The notes beneath the pieces were generated by a model that saw nothing but the letters and a program-made list of their open reading frames with translations, did not search any database and was not told where the DNA came from. This document shows, in pieces, positions 1 through 7,635 of a stretch of DNA of 36,355 nucleotides (position 1 is the first letter of the stretch; each line of letters opens with the position of its first letter). This stretch comes from an uncultured Kiritimatiellota bacterium (lineage in GTDB: Bacteria > Verrucomicrobiota > Kiritimatiellia > RFP12 > DVOR01): positions 1-36,355 of the forward strand of contig CALXMT010000025.1 of assembly GCA_944389545.1 (NCBI GenBank). The letters run 5' to 3'. Position numbers and translations under genes: made by a program.

Positions 1-33
1 TATCATCTCATATTTTCCACAATTCTTCCAGAC

Positions 34-100
34 TCCTAATCGCGCATCCCTCTTTAGGACACCTAATCGCTCTCCCCCTTCTTAGGAAACCTTATCGCGA
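34..100. repeat. Short imperfect direct repeat with small hairpins
   Basis: CCTAATCGC recurs at 35-43 and 62-70, with a weaker CTTATCGC at 91-98. The first two are each followed by an inverted TTAGG about 15 to 20 bases later: TCCTAA 34-39 with TTAGGA 54-59, and CCTAA 62-66 with TTAGG 82-86. No gene is visible on either strand here. The role is unknown and the repeat may be only low-level noise. Confidence 0.3.
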
Positions 101-159
101 CATCCCCGAGACTACCCCCGCGCGATTACTTTTCGATTTGGCGGGCCGTATCCAACCCA

Positions 160-177
160 TTTTCCCGGACAGTATTG
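160..177 (-). repeat. Fragment of the TGTCCGGGG element end
   Basis: On the minus strand this reads CAATACTGTCCGGGAAAA. It matches the end of the dispersed element at 17537-17554, and the ends at 7408, 13150 and 14658. It lies directly upstream of the predicted leu promoter. No second end is seen inside the window, so the element may extend or decay to the left. Confidence 0.4.
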
Positions 178-179
178 AG

Positions 180-208
180 TTGCACGGCGGGGCGGTTTTT
201 GGTATTGT
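180..208 (+). promoter_or_regulatory. Sigma70-type promoter of the leu leader/leuA
   Basis: TTGCAC (180-185) and TATTGT (203-208) are separated by exactly 17 bases. The expected start of transcription is near 215, only a few bases before the leader-peptide ATG at 219. The leader would therefore be translated from an almost leaderless transcript. Assigned by pattern only. Confidence 0.45.
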
Positions 209-218
209 GGGGGCAGTT

Positions 219-308
219 ATGAAACGCATGGACTTTGCGCTTGGCCTTCGACTTAGCCTGCTGCCGCTGTTGGGCGGCGGGTCGCGGATGGCTTGGCGTA
301 TGGTGTAA
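219..308 (+). CDS. Leu-rich leader peptide upstream of leuA (candidate leuL)
   Basis: This is a 29-codon reading frame starting ATG AAA CGC ATG and ending TAA at 306-308. It carries seven leucines, at residues 8, 10, 12, 14, 15, 17 and 18, bunched in an 11-residue stretch. Three of them are CTT, which looks uncommon in the neighbouring GC-rich genes. A GGGGG run 6 bases upstream could serve as ribosome binding site, although the predicted transcription start leaves little leader. The frame ends 112 bases before leuA and is followed by alternative hairpins (see 283-373). Known leu leader peptides of enterobacteria work by ribosome stalling at Leu codons, and I infer the same role here. A chance reading frame remains possible. 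Confidence 0.5.
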   Translation: MKRMDFALGLRLSLLPLLGGGSRMAWRMV

Positions 309-373
309 CATGCGTGATGAATGACGGCAAGTGGCCTCCGCGGGTTGGTTTAGACGGCGGGGGCCTTCATTTT
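283..373 (+). promoter_or_regulatory. Candidate leucine transcription attenuator
   Basis: A terminator-like hairpin pairs 333-341 (GGCCTCCGC) with 357-365 (GCGGGGGCC): nine pairs including one G-T, with a 15-base loop. It is followed by TTCATTTT (366-373). The 5' arm can instead pair with the end of the leader frame: CGCGGA-t-GGC (283-292, one bulged T) against GCCTCCGCG (334-342), nine pairs. The two structures exclude each other, and the upstream arm lies just after the Leu codons (240-272). This is the expected layout of a ribosome-mediated attenuator controlling leuA. The T-run is weak, which lowers confidence. Confidence 0.5.
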
Positions 374-420
374 GCGATAGCCTGCGACGTCCCCAAAGGG
401 CCGAGAAAAGGAAACAAGAC

Positions 421-2001
421 ATGGACACGAGGAAGATCTCGATTTTCGACACGACGCTGCGCGACGGCGAGCAGAGCCCGGGCTGCAGCATGAAGTTGCA
501 CGACAAGCTCCTGGTGGCGGGTAACCTCGAGGCGCTGAAGGTGGACGTGATTGAGGCGGGTTTCGCGATTGCCTCGCCGGGTGACTTTGAGAGCGTGCAG
601 GCCATCGCGGCGCACGTGAAGGATTGCACGGTGGCCTCGCTGGCGCGTTGCCTGAAGGGCGACATCGACCAGGCGTGGGCGGCGGTGAAGAGCGCGGCGC
701 GTCCGCGTATCCACGTCTTCCTGGCCACGAGCCCGGTGCATATGCAGTATAAGCTGCGGATGACGCCCGAGCAGGTGCTCCAGCAGGCGACCTCGATGGT
801 GGCCTATGCGCGCAACCTCTGCCCCGAGGTGCAGTTCTCGCTGGAGGACTACACGCGCACGGAGGAGGAGTTCTCCTGGCAGGTGATCGAGAGCGTGATC
901 AAGGCCGGCGCGGCGGTGGTGAACCTGCCCGACACGGTGGGTTATGCGATTCCCGAGGAGTTCGGGGCGCGTATCTCCCGCGTGCTCGAGCACGTGCCCA
1001 ACGCGGGTCAGGCCACGCTGGCCGTCCACTGCCACAATGACCTGGGCCTGGCGGTGGCCAACACCCTGGCGGCGCTCCGCGCGGGCGCGGGTCAGGCGGA
1101 GTGCACCATCAACGGCATCGGCGAGCGCGCGGGCAACGCGGCCCTCGAGGAAATCGTCATGGCGCTGAAGACGCGTAAAGACTTCTTCAAGGGGCTGGAA
1201 TGCCGTATCGATACCACGAAGATCATGGGCACCAGCCGCTGCGTCTGCTCGGTGACGGGCAGCCGCGTGCAGGCCAACAAGGCCATCGTGGGCCAGAACG
1301 CCTTCGCGCACGAGTCGGGCATCCACCAGCACGGCATGCTGGCCAACCGCGAGACTTACGAAATCATGACGCCTGAGTCCATCGGCCTGACGCAGAGCCA
1401 GATGGTCCTGGGCAAGCACTCCGGCAAGCACGCGCTGAAGGACCGCCTCACCCAGCTGGGCATCACGCTGAGCGACGAGCAGCTCCAGGAGCTCTTCGTC
1501 CGCTTCAAGGACCTGGCCGACGCCAAGAAGATCGTCACCGACGCCGACGTCGAGGCGCTCGCCCGCGGTCTGGAGATGCGCGCCGACGGCAGTCAGAAGT
1601 TGGTCTTTGACCGCTTCCTCGCAGCCACCGGCAACACCAACGCCAACGTCTCGACGGTGCGCCTGAAGGTCGATGGCCAGCAGGTCGAGGCCGTGGCGAT
1701 GGGCAGCGGCCCCATCGAGGCCTCGTTCAACGCCATCAACCAGATGCTCAACCTGCACGTGACCGTGGAGAACTTCGCCGTCTCGGCCGTCACGGCCAAC
1801 GTCGACGCGCAGGGCGAGTGCGAGCTCCGCGTCCGCCACAACCAGAAGGTCTACCTGGGCCGCGGCGTGGCGCAGGACATCATCGAGGCCGCCATCCGCG
1901 CCTACGTGCACGCCCTCAACGGCCTGCTCGAGGATGAGCAGCGCATGACCGCCAATGCCGCCGCGCTCGCGGCTTCCGGCATCGGCGGCGGCCTGGCCTA
2001 A
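421..2001 (+). CDS. leuA: 2-isopropylmalate synthase
   Basis: LeuA condenses acetyl-CoA with 2-oxoisovalerate, the first committed step of leucine synthesis, in the cytoplasm. The 526-residue product has the usual full length. The N-terminal TIM barrel begins with FDTTLRDGEQSPG around residues 9-21. The metal-binding HCHND motif is at 203-207, and NGIGERAGN follows at about 231. The H-x-S-G-I-H-Q-H segment and the GKHSG linker are present. The C-terminal part (from about residue 390) is the regulatory domain that binds leucine in the family, so feedback inhibition is expected. I chose ATG 421 because AAAGGAAACAAGAC lies just upstream and homologues start at this point; an in-frame extension to 331 has no support. 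The gene is preceded by a candidate attenuator and followed after 15 bases by the fumarase-beta gene. A citramalate synthase is a possible alternative, but the full-length LeuA features favour leuA. Confidence 0.95.
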   Translation: MDTRKISIFDTTLRDGEQSPGCSMKLHDKLLVAGNLEALKVDVIEAGFAIASPGDFESVQAIAAHVKDCTVASLARCLKGDIDQAWAAVKSAARPRIHVFLATSPVHMQYKLRMTPEQVLQQATSMVAYARNLCPEVQFSLEDYTRTEEEFSWQVIESVIKAGAAVVNLPDTVGYAIPEEFGARISRVLEHVPNAGQATLAVHCHNDLGLAVANTLAALRAGAGQAECTINGIGERAGNAALEEIVMALKTRKDFFKGLECRIDTTKIMGTSRCVCSVTGSRVQANKAIVGQNAFAHESGIHQHGMLANRETYEIMTPESIGLTQSQMVLGKHSGKHALKDRLTQLGITLSDEQLQELFVRFKDLADAKKIVTDADVEALARGLEMRADGSQKLVFDRFLAATGNTNANVSTVRLKVDGQQVEAVAMGSGPIEASFNAINQMLNLHVTVENFAVSAVTANVDAQGECELRVRHNQKVYLGRGVAQDIIEAAIRAYVHALNGLLEDEQRMTANAAALAASGIGGGLA

Positions 2002-2016
2002 GCAAGGAGCCGCCCC

Positions 2017-2580
2017 ATGGACATCGCCACGTTGGATGTGCGCGCCCTGCGTCTGGGCCAGAGCCTCTCGCTCGATGGCCTGGTGCACACCGGGCGCGAC
2101 CGCCTGCACAAGCACCTCCATGAGGGCGGCGCCCTCCCGCCCGGCGTCGACCTGCGCACCTCCGCGCTCTACCACTGCGGCCCCGTGATGGTGGCCGATG
2201 GCACAGGCGGGTGGCGCATGGTCGCCGGCGGTCCCACCACCTCCTCCCGCGAGGAACCCTACGAGGCCGATGTCATCGCGAAGTTTGGCCTGCGTGCCAT
2301 CATCGGCAAAGGCGGCATGGGGCCCAAGACCATCGCCGCCTGCAGGGAATATGGCTGTGTCTATCTGCAAGCCGTGGGCGGTGCGGGCGCGCTCATCGCC
2401 GCCGCCGTCGAACGCGTCGAAGGCGTGGACTTCCTGCAAGACTTCGGCCCGGCCGAGGCCATGTGGCACCTGCGCGTGCGCGGCCTCCCCGTCACCGTCG
2501 CCATCGACGCCCACGGCAACAGCCTCTACGACCAAGTCGCGGCAACCTCCGCCACCCGCCTCCATGAACTCCTCGCCTGA
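2017..2580 (+). CDS. Class I fumarase / L-tartrate dehydratase beta subunit
   Basis: The 187-residue protein matches the beta (C-terminal) half of iron-sulfur fumarases. Visible motifs are TGRDRLHKHL near residue 28, ALYHCGPV near 55, GPTTSSREEPYEADVI near 73 and IGKGGMG near 97. In this family the beta subunit completes the active site with an alpha subunit that carries the [4Fe-4S] cluster, and the enzyme hydrates fumarate, tartrate or mesaconate-type substrates. No alpha subunit lies in this window, so the partner must be encoded elsewhere. The start has AAGGAG eight bases upstream. It is likely co-transcribed with leuA (15-base gap) and overlaps the next gene. Whether it serves the TCA cycle or another hydratase cannot be told from sequence alone. 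Confidence 0.85.
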   Translation: MDIATLDVRALRLGQSLSLDGLVHTGRDRLHKHLHEGGALPPGVDLRTSALYHCGPVMVADGTGGWRMVAGGPTTSSREEPYEADVIAKFGLRAIIGKGGMGPKTIAACREYGCVYLQAVGGAGALIAAAVERVEGVDFLQDFGPAEAMWHLRVRGLPVTVAIDAHGNSLYDQVAATSATRLHELLA

Positions 2581-3556
2581 CGCACCCTTCTTCTCGCTTG
2601 TCATCCCGGTCTACAAGGTGGAGCGGTTCCTGCCCGACGCCTTGGCCTCCGTGCGTGAGCAGACCTTCACCGACTACGAAGTCCTCTGCGTGGACGACGG
2701 CAGCCCCGATGACAGCGGCGTGCTCCTCGATGAGGCCGCCCGCGGCGATGCCCGCCTCCGCGTCATCCACCAACGCAACGCCGGCGTCAGCGCCGCCCGC
2801 AACCGCGCCCTCGACCGCGTCCGCGGTACCTACGTCCTCTTCCTCGACCCCGACGACGCCATCTGCCCCGGGTGGTTCGCCACCTTCGCCAAGGTGATTC
2901 ACGCCCACCACCCCGACCTGGTGCAGTTCGATTACCAATACTTTCCGGAGGAAACTGACTGGCGCACGTTGCCGGAACCAACCTTCGATCTCGACACATG
3001 CACGGTCGCCACGGACGACCTCGCCTGCGCCAAGGCCTTCGGCACGCGTTTCGTCGAAGGCGGTTACCCATGGTCCAAGGCCTGGCGGGCGGGCCTCCTC
3101 AAGGACAAACGTTTCCCTGTTGGCATCGCGCTCTATGAAGACCGCCACTTCCTGTGGGATGTCTTCCCCGATGTACATCGTCTGGCCGTGGCGGACTTTC
3201 CAGGCTACTTCTACCGCAAAAACGCGACCTCCGCCCTGGCCAAGCCGCGCCCGGCCCTCGAGCGCGCCCGCATCACCGTCAGCGAATACCGTGCGCTCTT
3301 CGCCCTCGACCGCCGTCTGCGCGGCAATCCTCGCCGCCCCTACCCGCTCTTCTACTACGCCATCCATGCGTGGGCGGGCCTTCGTATCAAGTTGCGTCTC
3401 CGTCGGCAAGACAAGCCCATCGCCCTCCCCCCCGCGCTACCTCCCATCGCCCGAACCCGCCTCGCCATCCTCGCCCGCCTCCTCTTCCTCTGCCTCCTCT
3501 TCACCGCCGAGACCCTCCGCCTCTTCCTCTGCCGTCTCAAGGAGCGCCTGAGATGA
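2564..3556 (+). CDS. Glycosyltransferase family 2, copy 1
   Basis: The 330-residue protein begins with the GT-A nucleotide-sugar fold: FSLVIPVYKVERFL near residue 10, CVDDGSPDDSG at 42-52, NAGVSAARNRALD near 72, and the metal-binding FLDPDD with D95-D98. Such enzymes transfer a sugar from a nucleotide donor in polysaccharide or lipid-linked glycan assembly on the inner face of the membrane. The C-terminus has a basic, hydrophobic stretch (about residues 300-325) that may sit in or on the membrane. ATG 2564 overlaps the end of the fumarase gene, and its stop overlaps the next start as ATGA. The gene is a tandem paralogue of the next one, with 139 bases (2757-2895) identical to 3743-3881. The sugar and acceptor are unknown. 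Confidence 0.88.
   Translation: MNSSPDAPFFSLVIPVYKVERFLPDALASVREQTFTDYEVLCVDDGSPDDSGVLLDEAARGDARLRVIHQRNAGVSAARNRALDRVRGTYVLFLDPDDAICPGWFATFAKVIHAHHPDLVQFDYQYFPEETDWRTLPEPTFDLDTCTVATDDLACAKAFGTRFVEGGYPWSKAWRAGLLKDKRFPVGIALYEDRHFLWDVFPDVHRLAVADFPGYFYRKNATSALAKPRPALERARITVSEYRALFALDRRLRGNPRRPYPLFYYAIHAWAGLRIKLRLRRQDKPIALPPALPPIARTRLAILARLLFLCLLFTAETLRLFLCRLKERLR
2757..2895 (+). repeat. 139-bp tract identical to 3743-3881
   Basis: The block from TCCGCGTCATCC through TTCGCCAAGGT is identical in the two tandem glycosyltransferase genes, offset by 986 bases. Sequence on both sides is clearly diverged. It spans the NAGVSAARNRALD to DPDD segment. Recent gene conversion is the simplest explanation. 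Confidence 0.85.
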
Positions 3557-4575
3557 GTCACGCCGCCGCGCCCTATTTCTCCCTCATCGTCCCAGTCTAC
3601 AAGGTGGAGCGCTTCCTTCAAGACGCGCTCGACTCCGTCCATGAACAGACCTTCACGGACTACGAGGCCCTCTGCGTAGACGACGGTAGTCCAGACGGTA
3701 GCGGCACAATCCTTGACGAAGCGGCCCGCGTCAATCCGCGTTTCCGCGTCATCCACCAACGCAACGCCGGCGTCAGCGCCGCCCGCAACCGCGCCCTCGA
3801 CCGCGTCCGCGGTACCTACGTCCTCTTCCTCGACCCCGACGACGCCATCTGCCCCGGGTGGTTCGCCACCTTCGCCAAGGTAATCCACGCCCACCACCCC
3901 GACCTCGTCCAGTTTGATTATCGCTATATTGAAGAGGCGGACGACTGGCGTACGGTCTCTGTGCCCGCGTTGGAAGAGAACCGTTGTCAGGTGGCTACCG
4001 ATGCACTGACGTGCGGCGAACTCTGGGGCGAACGTTTCGTAAGCGCGGGACACCCGGTTACCAAAGCCTGGAGACGTGAGGTTCTGAACGGTAAGCGCTT
4101 TCCTGTGGGCGTGCCCTTCTTTGAAGATCGTCACTTCCTTTGGGCGGCCTTTGCTGGAGTCTCGTCGCTTGTGATTGCGGCCTATCCCGGTTACTTTTAT
4201 CGCAAGCGGGAAGGATCTGCGCTGTTCAGCACAGAAAAACGTCCGCTCATCAGAAGCGTGAAGGTCAACGTTGCGGAATATAAAACAATCCTCGCAATCA
4301 CGCGCCAAATGCGTGGCAATGTCCTTCGTCCTTTCCCTATCTTCTATTATGCGGCCTTTGCGTGGGCGGCCTTCCTCGTCAAACTTCGCCTGCGCCCCAA
4401 ACCCAAGACCTCCATTCCTCTCCCGCAATCTCCCCGTCTGACGGCTTACATCCGCAATCACCGCGCTGGACGACCGGATTCTGCCGCCTGTGCCATCTTT
4501 TGGCGTGTAATTTTGCTACGTTTCTTCCTTTTACTTGAAGAGGTGCGACTTCTTCTTGTCCACCTCAAACACTAA
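3553..4575 (+). CDS. Glycosyltransferase family 2, copy 2
   Basis: This 340-residue GT-A enzyme is a tandem paralogue of the previous gene. It has the same motifs in the same order: FSLIVPVYKVERFL, CVDDGSPDGSG, NAGVSAARNRALD and FLDPDD. A similar FPVGVPFFEDRHFLW segment lies mid-protein, where an acceptor or base-type residue is expected, and a hydrophobic basic tail ends the protein. It starts inside the stop of copy 1 (ATGA), so translation is probably coupled. Beyond the shared tract (3743-3881) the second half is more diverged and less GC-rich than copy 1. Different acceptor or donor specificity is plausible. A strong terminator follows at 4605. Confidence 0.88.
   Translation: MSHAAAPYFSLIVPVYKVERFLQDALDSVHEQTFTDYEALCVDDGSPDGSGTILDEAARVNPRFRVIHQRNAGVSAARNRALDRVRGTYVLFLDPDDAICPGWFATFAKVIHAHHPDLVQFDYRYIEEADDWRTVSVPALEENRCQVATDALTCGELWGERFVSAGHPVTKAWRREVLNGKRFPVGVPFFEDRHFLWAAFAGVSSLVIAAYPGYFYRKREGSALFSTEKRPLIRSVKVNVAEYKTILAITRQMRGNVLRPFPIFYYAAFAWAAFLVKLRLRPKPKTSIPLPQSPRLTAYIRNHRAGRPDSAACAIFWRVILLRFFLLLEEVRLLLVHLKH
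3743..3881 (+). repeat. 139-bp tract identical to 2757-2895
   Basis: This is the partner of the identical block in the upstream paralogue. The identity stops abruptly at 3882 (A instead of G) and begins at 3743. Confidence 0.85.
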
Positions 4576-4604
4576 TTAGGCGAGTAATATAGGTAGAAAA
4601 TATA

Positions 4605-4633
4605 AAAACGGCTCCAACTTCTGGAGCCGTTTT
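4605..4633. terminator. Bidirectional intrinsic terminator
   Basis: AAAACGGCTCC (4605-4615) and GGAGCCGTTTT (4623-4633) form an 11-bp perfect stem with a 7-base loop. A-rich and T-rich flanks serve both strands. It sits between the convergent glycosyltransferase genes 3553-4575 (+) and 4724-5887 (-). The rest of the gap shows nothing recognisable. Confidence 0.85.
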
Positions 4634-4723
4634 CTGGTGATTCATTCAGTCAACAATAAAGGAAACGCCTAGCAATATCCTCACAAAAAGAACCGTCACA
4701 GGCTCATTTTTATGACGCTATGC

Positions 4724-5887
4724 TTAGGTATTGACATTCTTTGACAAAGTGAGTCGAACAGTCTCACAAAAGTGCTCAAAGCCAAAATGCTCTGACGCAT
4801 AATGACGTCCAGCTTGTTCGCTTTGTCTACGCGAGGACTCATCCATCACAAGGTTATCCAACAGCTTAATGAAATCTTCGACGTTATGGTAAACCGCCAA
4901 TCCACCTGTACCATCCAAACAGTCATCCGGCCAACCCCGTGCGCCAAACGGAGTCGCCAAACAACAACGCCCATGAAGAAGAGCTTCAATCGTCTTGATG
5001 CAGGTGCCACTACCAGAATCAACCGGGACCACACAGGCCAATGCTTGGGCATATTCGGCATGCAGATCATCTACAAAGCCAACCACTTCCACGCCTGGTA
5101 TTACAGACCATCGCGTTGCATAGTCTTCTGGGGCTCCAGCCCCTGCAATGCGATAGGTCAGCGCAGGATACGCAGCATGCACCGCCGGCCAAACCTCCAT
5201 CAGAAAGCGATTTATCCCTTCGTAATTAGGTGGATAGGAGAGTAATCCAACCGTAAAGAGGCGTTGCGCTCGTGGCGCTTCATACGGATAATTTTCAGGA
5301 ACAGATCGCGCGATATTAGGCAAATAAGTTGTCGGTACGGATGGGAAATACGCACGATGGCCCTCATTGGTCACCCATAATCCTGCGCAAAGCCTTGCGA
5401 GCGATGCCATCCATCGCTTCAAGATAGCACGCCTTAACGCACGTTGTAGGGTGTTCTGATGCGAGGCGATTTCCGTCTCGTATTTTTCCAACGGCAAATC
5501 GTCCACATCTATATAACATGGTCCATATTCCCATGCACAAAACTCTATTGCAGCATAAAGATAACGTACCACGACACAATCAAATTGTACACCAGGGAAG
5601 ATTCGCTCGCGTACTTCTTGTTCCCAGAACGCGCCCCTAGCCTCGTAGCCGAAGAATTGTCTTAGGCACGAACGTAGCCGACGCTTTAATCCATGAGGCG
5701 GAAGACGTGGATTGATCCATTGGATGTACCGTTCGACATCTACACGCTCACTATCCGGCTTTCCACTCGGGATAACGGTATAGACCGTTCCTAAGTTTTT
5801 CAACGCACGATAGAGCGCTGCGGTGCGTTGTTCTGCACCATAACCCTCAACATTTGGATCGGTGTATGCTATAAAAAGGATATTCAT
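4724..5887 (-). CDS. Glycosyltransferase, family 4-like (GT-B)
   Basis: The 387-residue protein has a GT-B layout. MNILFIAYTDPNVEGYGAEQRT opens the N-terminal Rossmann domain. The C-terminal donor-binding domain follows, with FTVGLLSYPPNYEG near residue 225 and PGVEVVGFVDDL near 275. A glycine-rich acidic site with a GSGTCIKTIEALLHG-type segment near 305 resembles the EX7E donor motif of GT4 enzymes. It probably adds a sugar in surface polysaccharide synthesis. I chose ATG 5887 because MNILFI is a typical GT start; a TTG at 5929 would add 14 residues. The gene is divergent from the pyruvyl transferase at 6115 and convergent with the GT2 pair. Base composition is clearly less GC-rich than the housekeeping genes, suggesting transfer. 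Donor and acceptor are unknown. Confidence 0.8.
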   Translation of the reverse strand: MNILFIAYTDPNVEGYGAEQRTAALYRALKNLGTVYTVIPSGKPDSERVDVERYIQWINPRLPPHGLKRRLRSCLRQFFGYEARGAFWEQEVRERIFPGVQFDCVVVRYLYAAIEFCAWEYGPCYIDVDDLPLEKYETEIASHQNTLQRALRRAILKRWMASLARLCAGLWVTNEGHRAYFPSVPTTYLPNIARSVPENYPYEAPRAQRLFTVGLLSYPPNYEGINRFLMEVWPAVHAAYPALTYRIAGAGAPEDYATRWSVIPGVEVVGFVDDLHAEYAQALACVVPVDSGSGTCIKTIEALLHGRCCLATPFGARGWPDDCLDGTGGLAVYHNVEDFIKLLDNLVMDESSRRQSEQAGRHYASEHFGFEHFCETVRLTLSKNVNT

Positions 5888-6076
5888 CGTGAGAGATCCA
5901 CTCAAAGTTCTGTTTGTTCGTACGTACAACTCTTTGCCGCGTTCACCTTTGGCAAACGTATCCTCATAAAGCTCCTTAGTTGCCTTACCTTATAACGCAC
6001 TTATTTTAGCATAGTTACCATCCTTTTCCAAATATAGACGCATGGGCTCGTACAAAAATAGGTTTTGCAGTATTCA

Positions 6077-6105
6077 TTGCGGTAAGAGAGCGGGTTTGGT
6101 ATGCT
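6077..6105 (+). promoter_or_regulatory. Sigma70-type promoter of the pyruvyl transferase gene
   Basis: TTGCGG (6077-6082) and TATGCT (6100-6105) have a 17-base spacer. The ATG at 6115 comes only 9 bases after the -10 box, so the message would be leaderless or nearly so. Confidence 0.5.
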
Positions 6106-6114
6106 ACTGACATC

Positions 6115-7389
6115 ATGAACATTACGGACAATAACTCGAAGATTAGCGCTTCTTCGGAGGCGGGGTTTCAGGTAGGCATTTTAACCTATCTCACCCAGCT
6201 CAATTATGGAGGTGTTTTGCAAGCTTTTGCTCTGCAAGATGTTTTACAGCGTTTGGGAGTGTGTGTCAAAGTAATCGACTATTGGCTAGTACCTAACAAC
6301 GCGCTTCTAAAAGGCCCCTTTGCAGGTCCATTGCTGGGGGCTTTGGTGTCGTGGGTCATAGGGGTTGTCCTAGCCTGTGGGCGCTGGATGGATACGGTTC
6401 GGCGCGTGCGGACGATACGGTTCATTCATGGACGGATCCCTTTGACGGATTATCACTTCGTCACTTGGGAAGAAATGAAAGGAAAAAATTTAGGCTTGGA
6501 TTGTCTAGTGGTAGGGAGTGACCAGGTGTGGGGACCAGGGTGGGCTCCTTACCATAAAAAGGACTTCTTTTTTGTGGATGCACCCAAAGATATCCCAGCC
6601 ATCAGCTATGCTGCCAGCTTTGGGACGCTATGCGCCCAAGATAAATTGGAGCCGCATTATGGGGCGTTGCTTGACCGCTTTTCGGCCATTAGCGTGCGCG
6701 AGGCCAAAGGCGTTCAGTTGGTGGCGAGCGTGGGGCACCAGGCCACGCACGTGTTGGACCCCACACAGTTGCTTTCCGCCGCGCGGTGGCGAGAGGTGTT
6801 GGCACTGCCGGAACGCCGAAAGAGCCCCGTTTTGGTGTGCTATTTCATGTGCCAGTATTGTTCCGATTGGTTGTTGGCACGTCTGGCGGCTTTGCGGACT
6901 TTCGCCAAGCGGACGGGATATCGGGTGGAGATTTTGGTCAACGACCCGGTGAGCAAAGTACCGCACTCGCCCAAGGAGTTGGTGCGCCAGGAGTGCCGTA
7001 CGATACGTTATTGGTGGGAGAGCCGTGGTTTGCGGGTGCTTCATGGCGCAGGGCCGCGTGAGTTTATGAAGGCCTTTGCCGGTGCCACGGCGGTACTCTC
7101 CAACTCGTTCCATGCCTTGCAGTTCGCGTCAATCTTTGGATTGAATGCGCGCATCATCCGCTCCAGTGAGAAGGATCGTTCGGCTATGTTCGAGCGCTTT
7201 ACGGACTTCCAAGCCAAATATGTGCAGGGGCCGCTCTTTGCGGACGATGTGGGCGATGCACTGGCTTCGCTTGAGCGCGGGGAAACCGTCTCTTATGATG
7301 AGGCGGCGCTTGCGGCAGACCGCGAGCGTTCCCTAACGTGGCTTCGTGAGGCCCTTGCCAAGGCGAAGGCCGAAGCAGCCAACGACTGA
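6115..7389 (+). CDS. Polysaccharide pyruvyl transferase family protein
   Basis: The 424-residue product fits the polysaccharide pyruvyl transferase family, which adds ketal-linked pyruvate from phosphoenolpyruvate to sugars of surface polymers. Seen motifs are LNYGGVLQAFALQ near residue 29, VVGSDQVWGPGW near 135, ISYAASFG near 164, SVREAKG followed by HVLDPTQLL near 195-220, and the C-terminal ATAVLSNSFHALQFA near 325. A hydrophobic segment around residues 66-88 interrupts the N-terminal part and could anchor the protein. The start at 6115 follows a -10 box closely and has no clear Shine-Dalgarno sequence. The first half is AT-richer than the second. Together with the three glycosyltransferases it points to an exopolysaccharide or capsule patch. 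Substrate unknown. Confidence 0.85.
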   Translation: MNITDNNSKISASSEAGFQVGILTYLTQLNYGGVLQAFALQDVLQRLGVCVKVIDYWLVPNNALLKGPFAGPLLGALVSWVIGVVLACGRWMDTVRRVRTIRFIHGRIPLTDYHFVTWEEMKGKNLGLDCLVVGSDQVWGPGWAPYHKKDFFFVDAPKDIPAISYAASFGTLCAQDKLEPHYGALLDRFSAISVREAKGVQLVASVGHQATHVLDPTQLLSAARWREVLALPERRKSPVLVCYFMCQYCSDWLLARLAALRTFAKRTGYRVEILVNDPVSKVPHSPKELVRQECRTIRYWWESRGLRVLHGAGPREFMKAFAGATAVLSNSFHALQFASIFGLNARIIRSSEKDRSAMFERFTDFQAKYVQGPLFADDVGDALASLERGETVSYDEAALAADRERSLTWLREALAKAKAEAAND

Positions 7390-7455
7390 GCCGACTTTGT
7401 TCCCAGCAGTGTCCGGGGAAATCGACGACCCTTCTTTTCCCGCGAGAACGCCAGT

Positions 7456-7540
7456 GCGCGCGAAGCCAGATGGGCTAACGCCGGTCGCTTTGCGGGCTAA
7501 CCGCCCGCTGATCGCACCCTCCCGCCCATCGTCTTCGCGC
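7456..7540 (+). repeat. Foldable repeat core, GCGCGAAG type (copy A)
   Basis: Outer stem GCGCGAAG (7458-7465) pairs with CTTCGCGC (7533-7540). ATGGGC pairs with GCCCAT just inside it. The inner hairpin is GCGGGC (7492-7497) with GCCCGC (7503-7508). The minus strand of 17431-17516 is a close copy. The segment 13190-13267 is a diverged copy with the same outer and inner helices. It could be an RNA fold or a DNA hairpin; which is unknown. Confidence 0.7.
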
Positions 7541-7635
7541 TTGAGGAAGAGAAGTTGGGGTGTGGGGCGAGGCCCCACCAACAAAGCCAAACTTCCAAGC
7601 CTCCAAGCTTCCAAACTTCCCTATCTTCTTTTGGC

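Noticed and set aside
331-420. Upstream extension of leuA to 331
   Set aside because: It covers the predicted terminator hairpin and has no ribosome binding site. Homologues begin near 421.
367-2604. Long minus-strand frame opposite leuA and the fumarase beta gene
   Set aside because: Antisense shadow, with His/Gly/Ala/Val-rich composition and no domain.
5888-6000. Short frame with AAGGAG upstream of the minus-strand glycosyltransferase (about 21 codons)
   Set aside because: It has a good ribosome binding site but no recognisable composition or downstream hairpins. Too little evidence to call a leader peptide.
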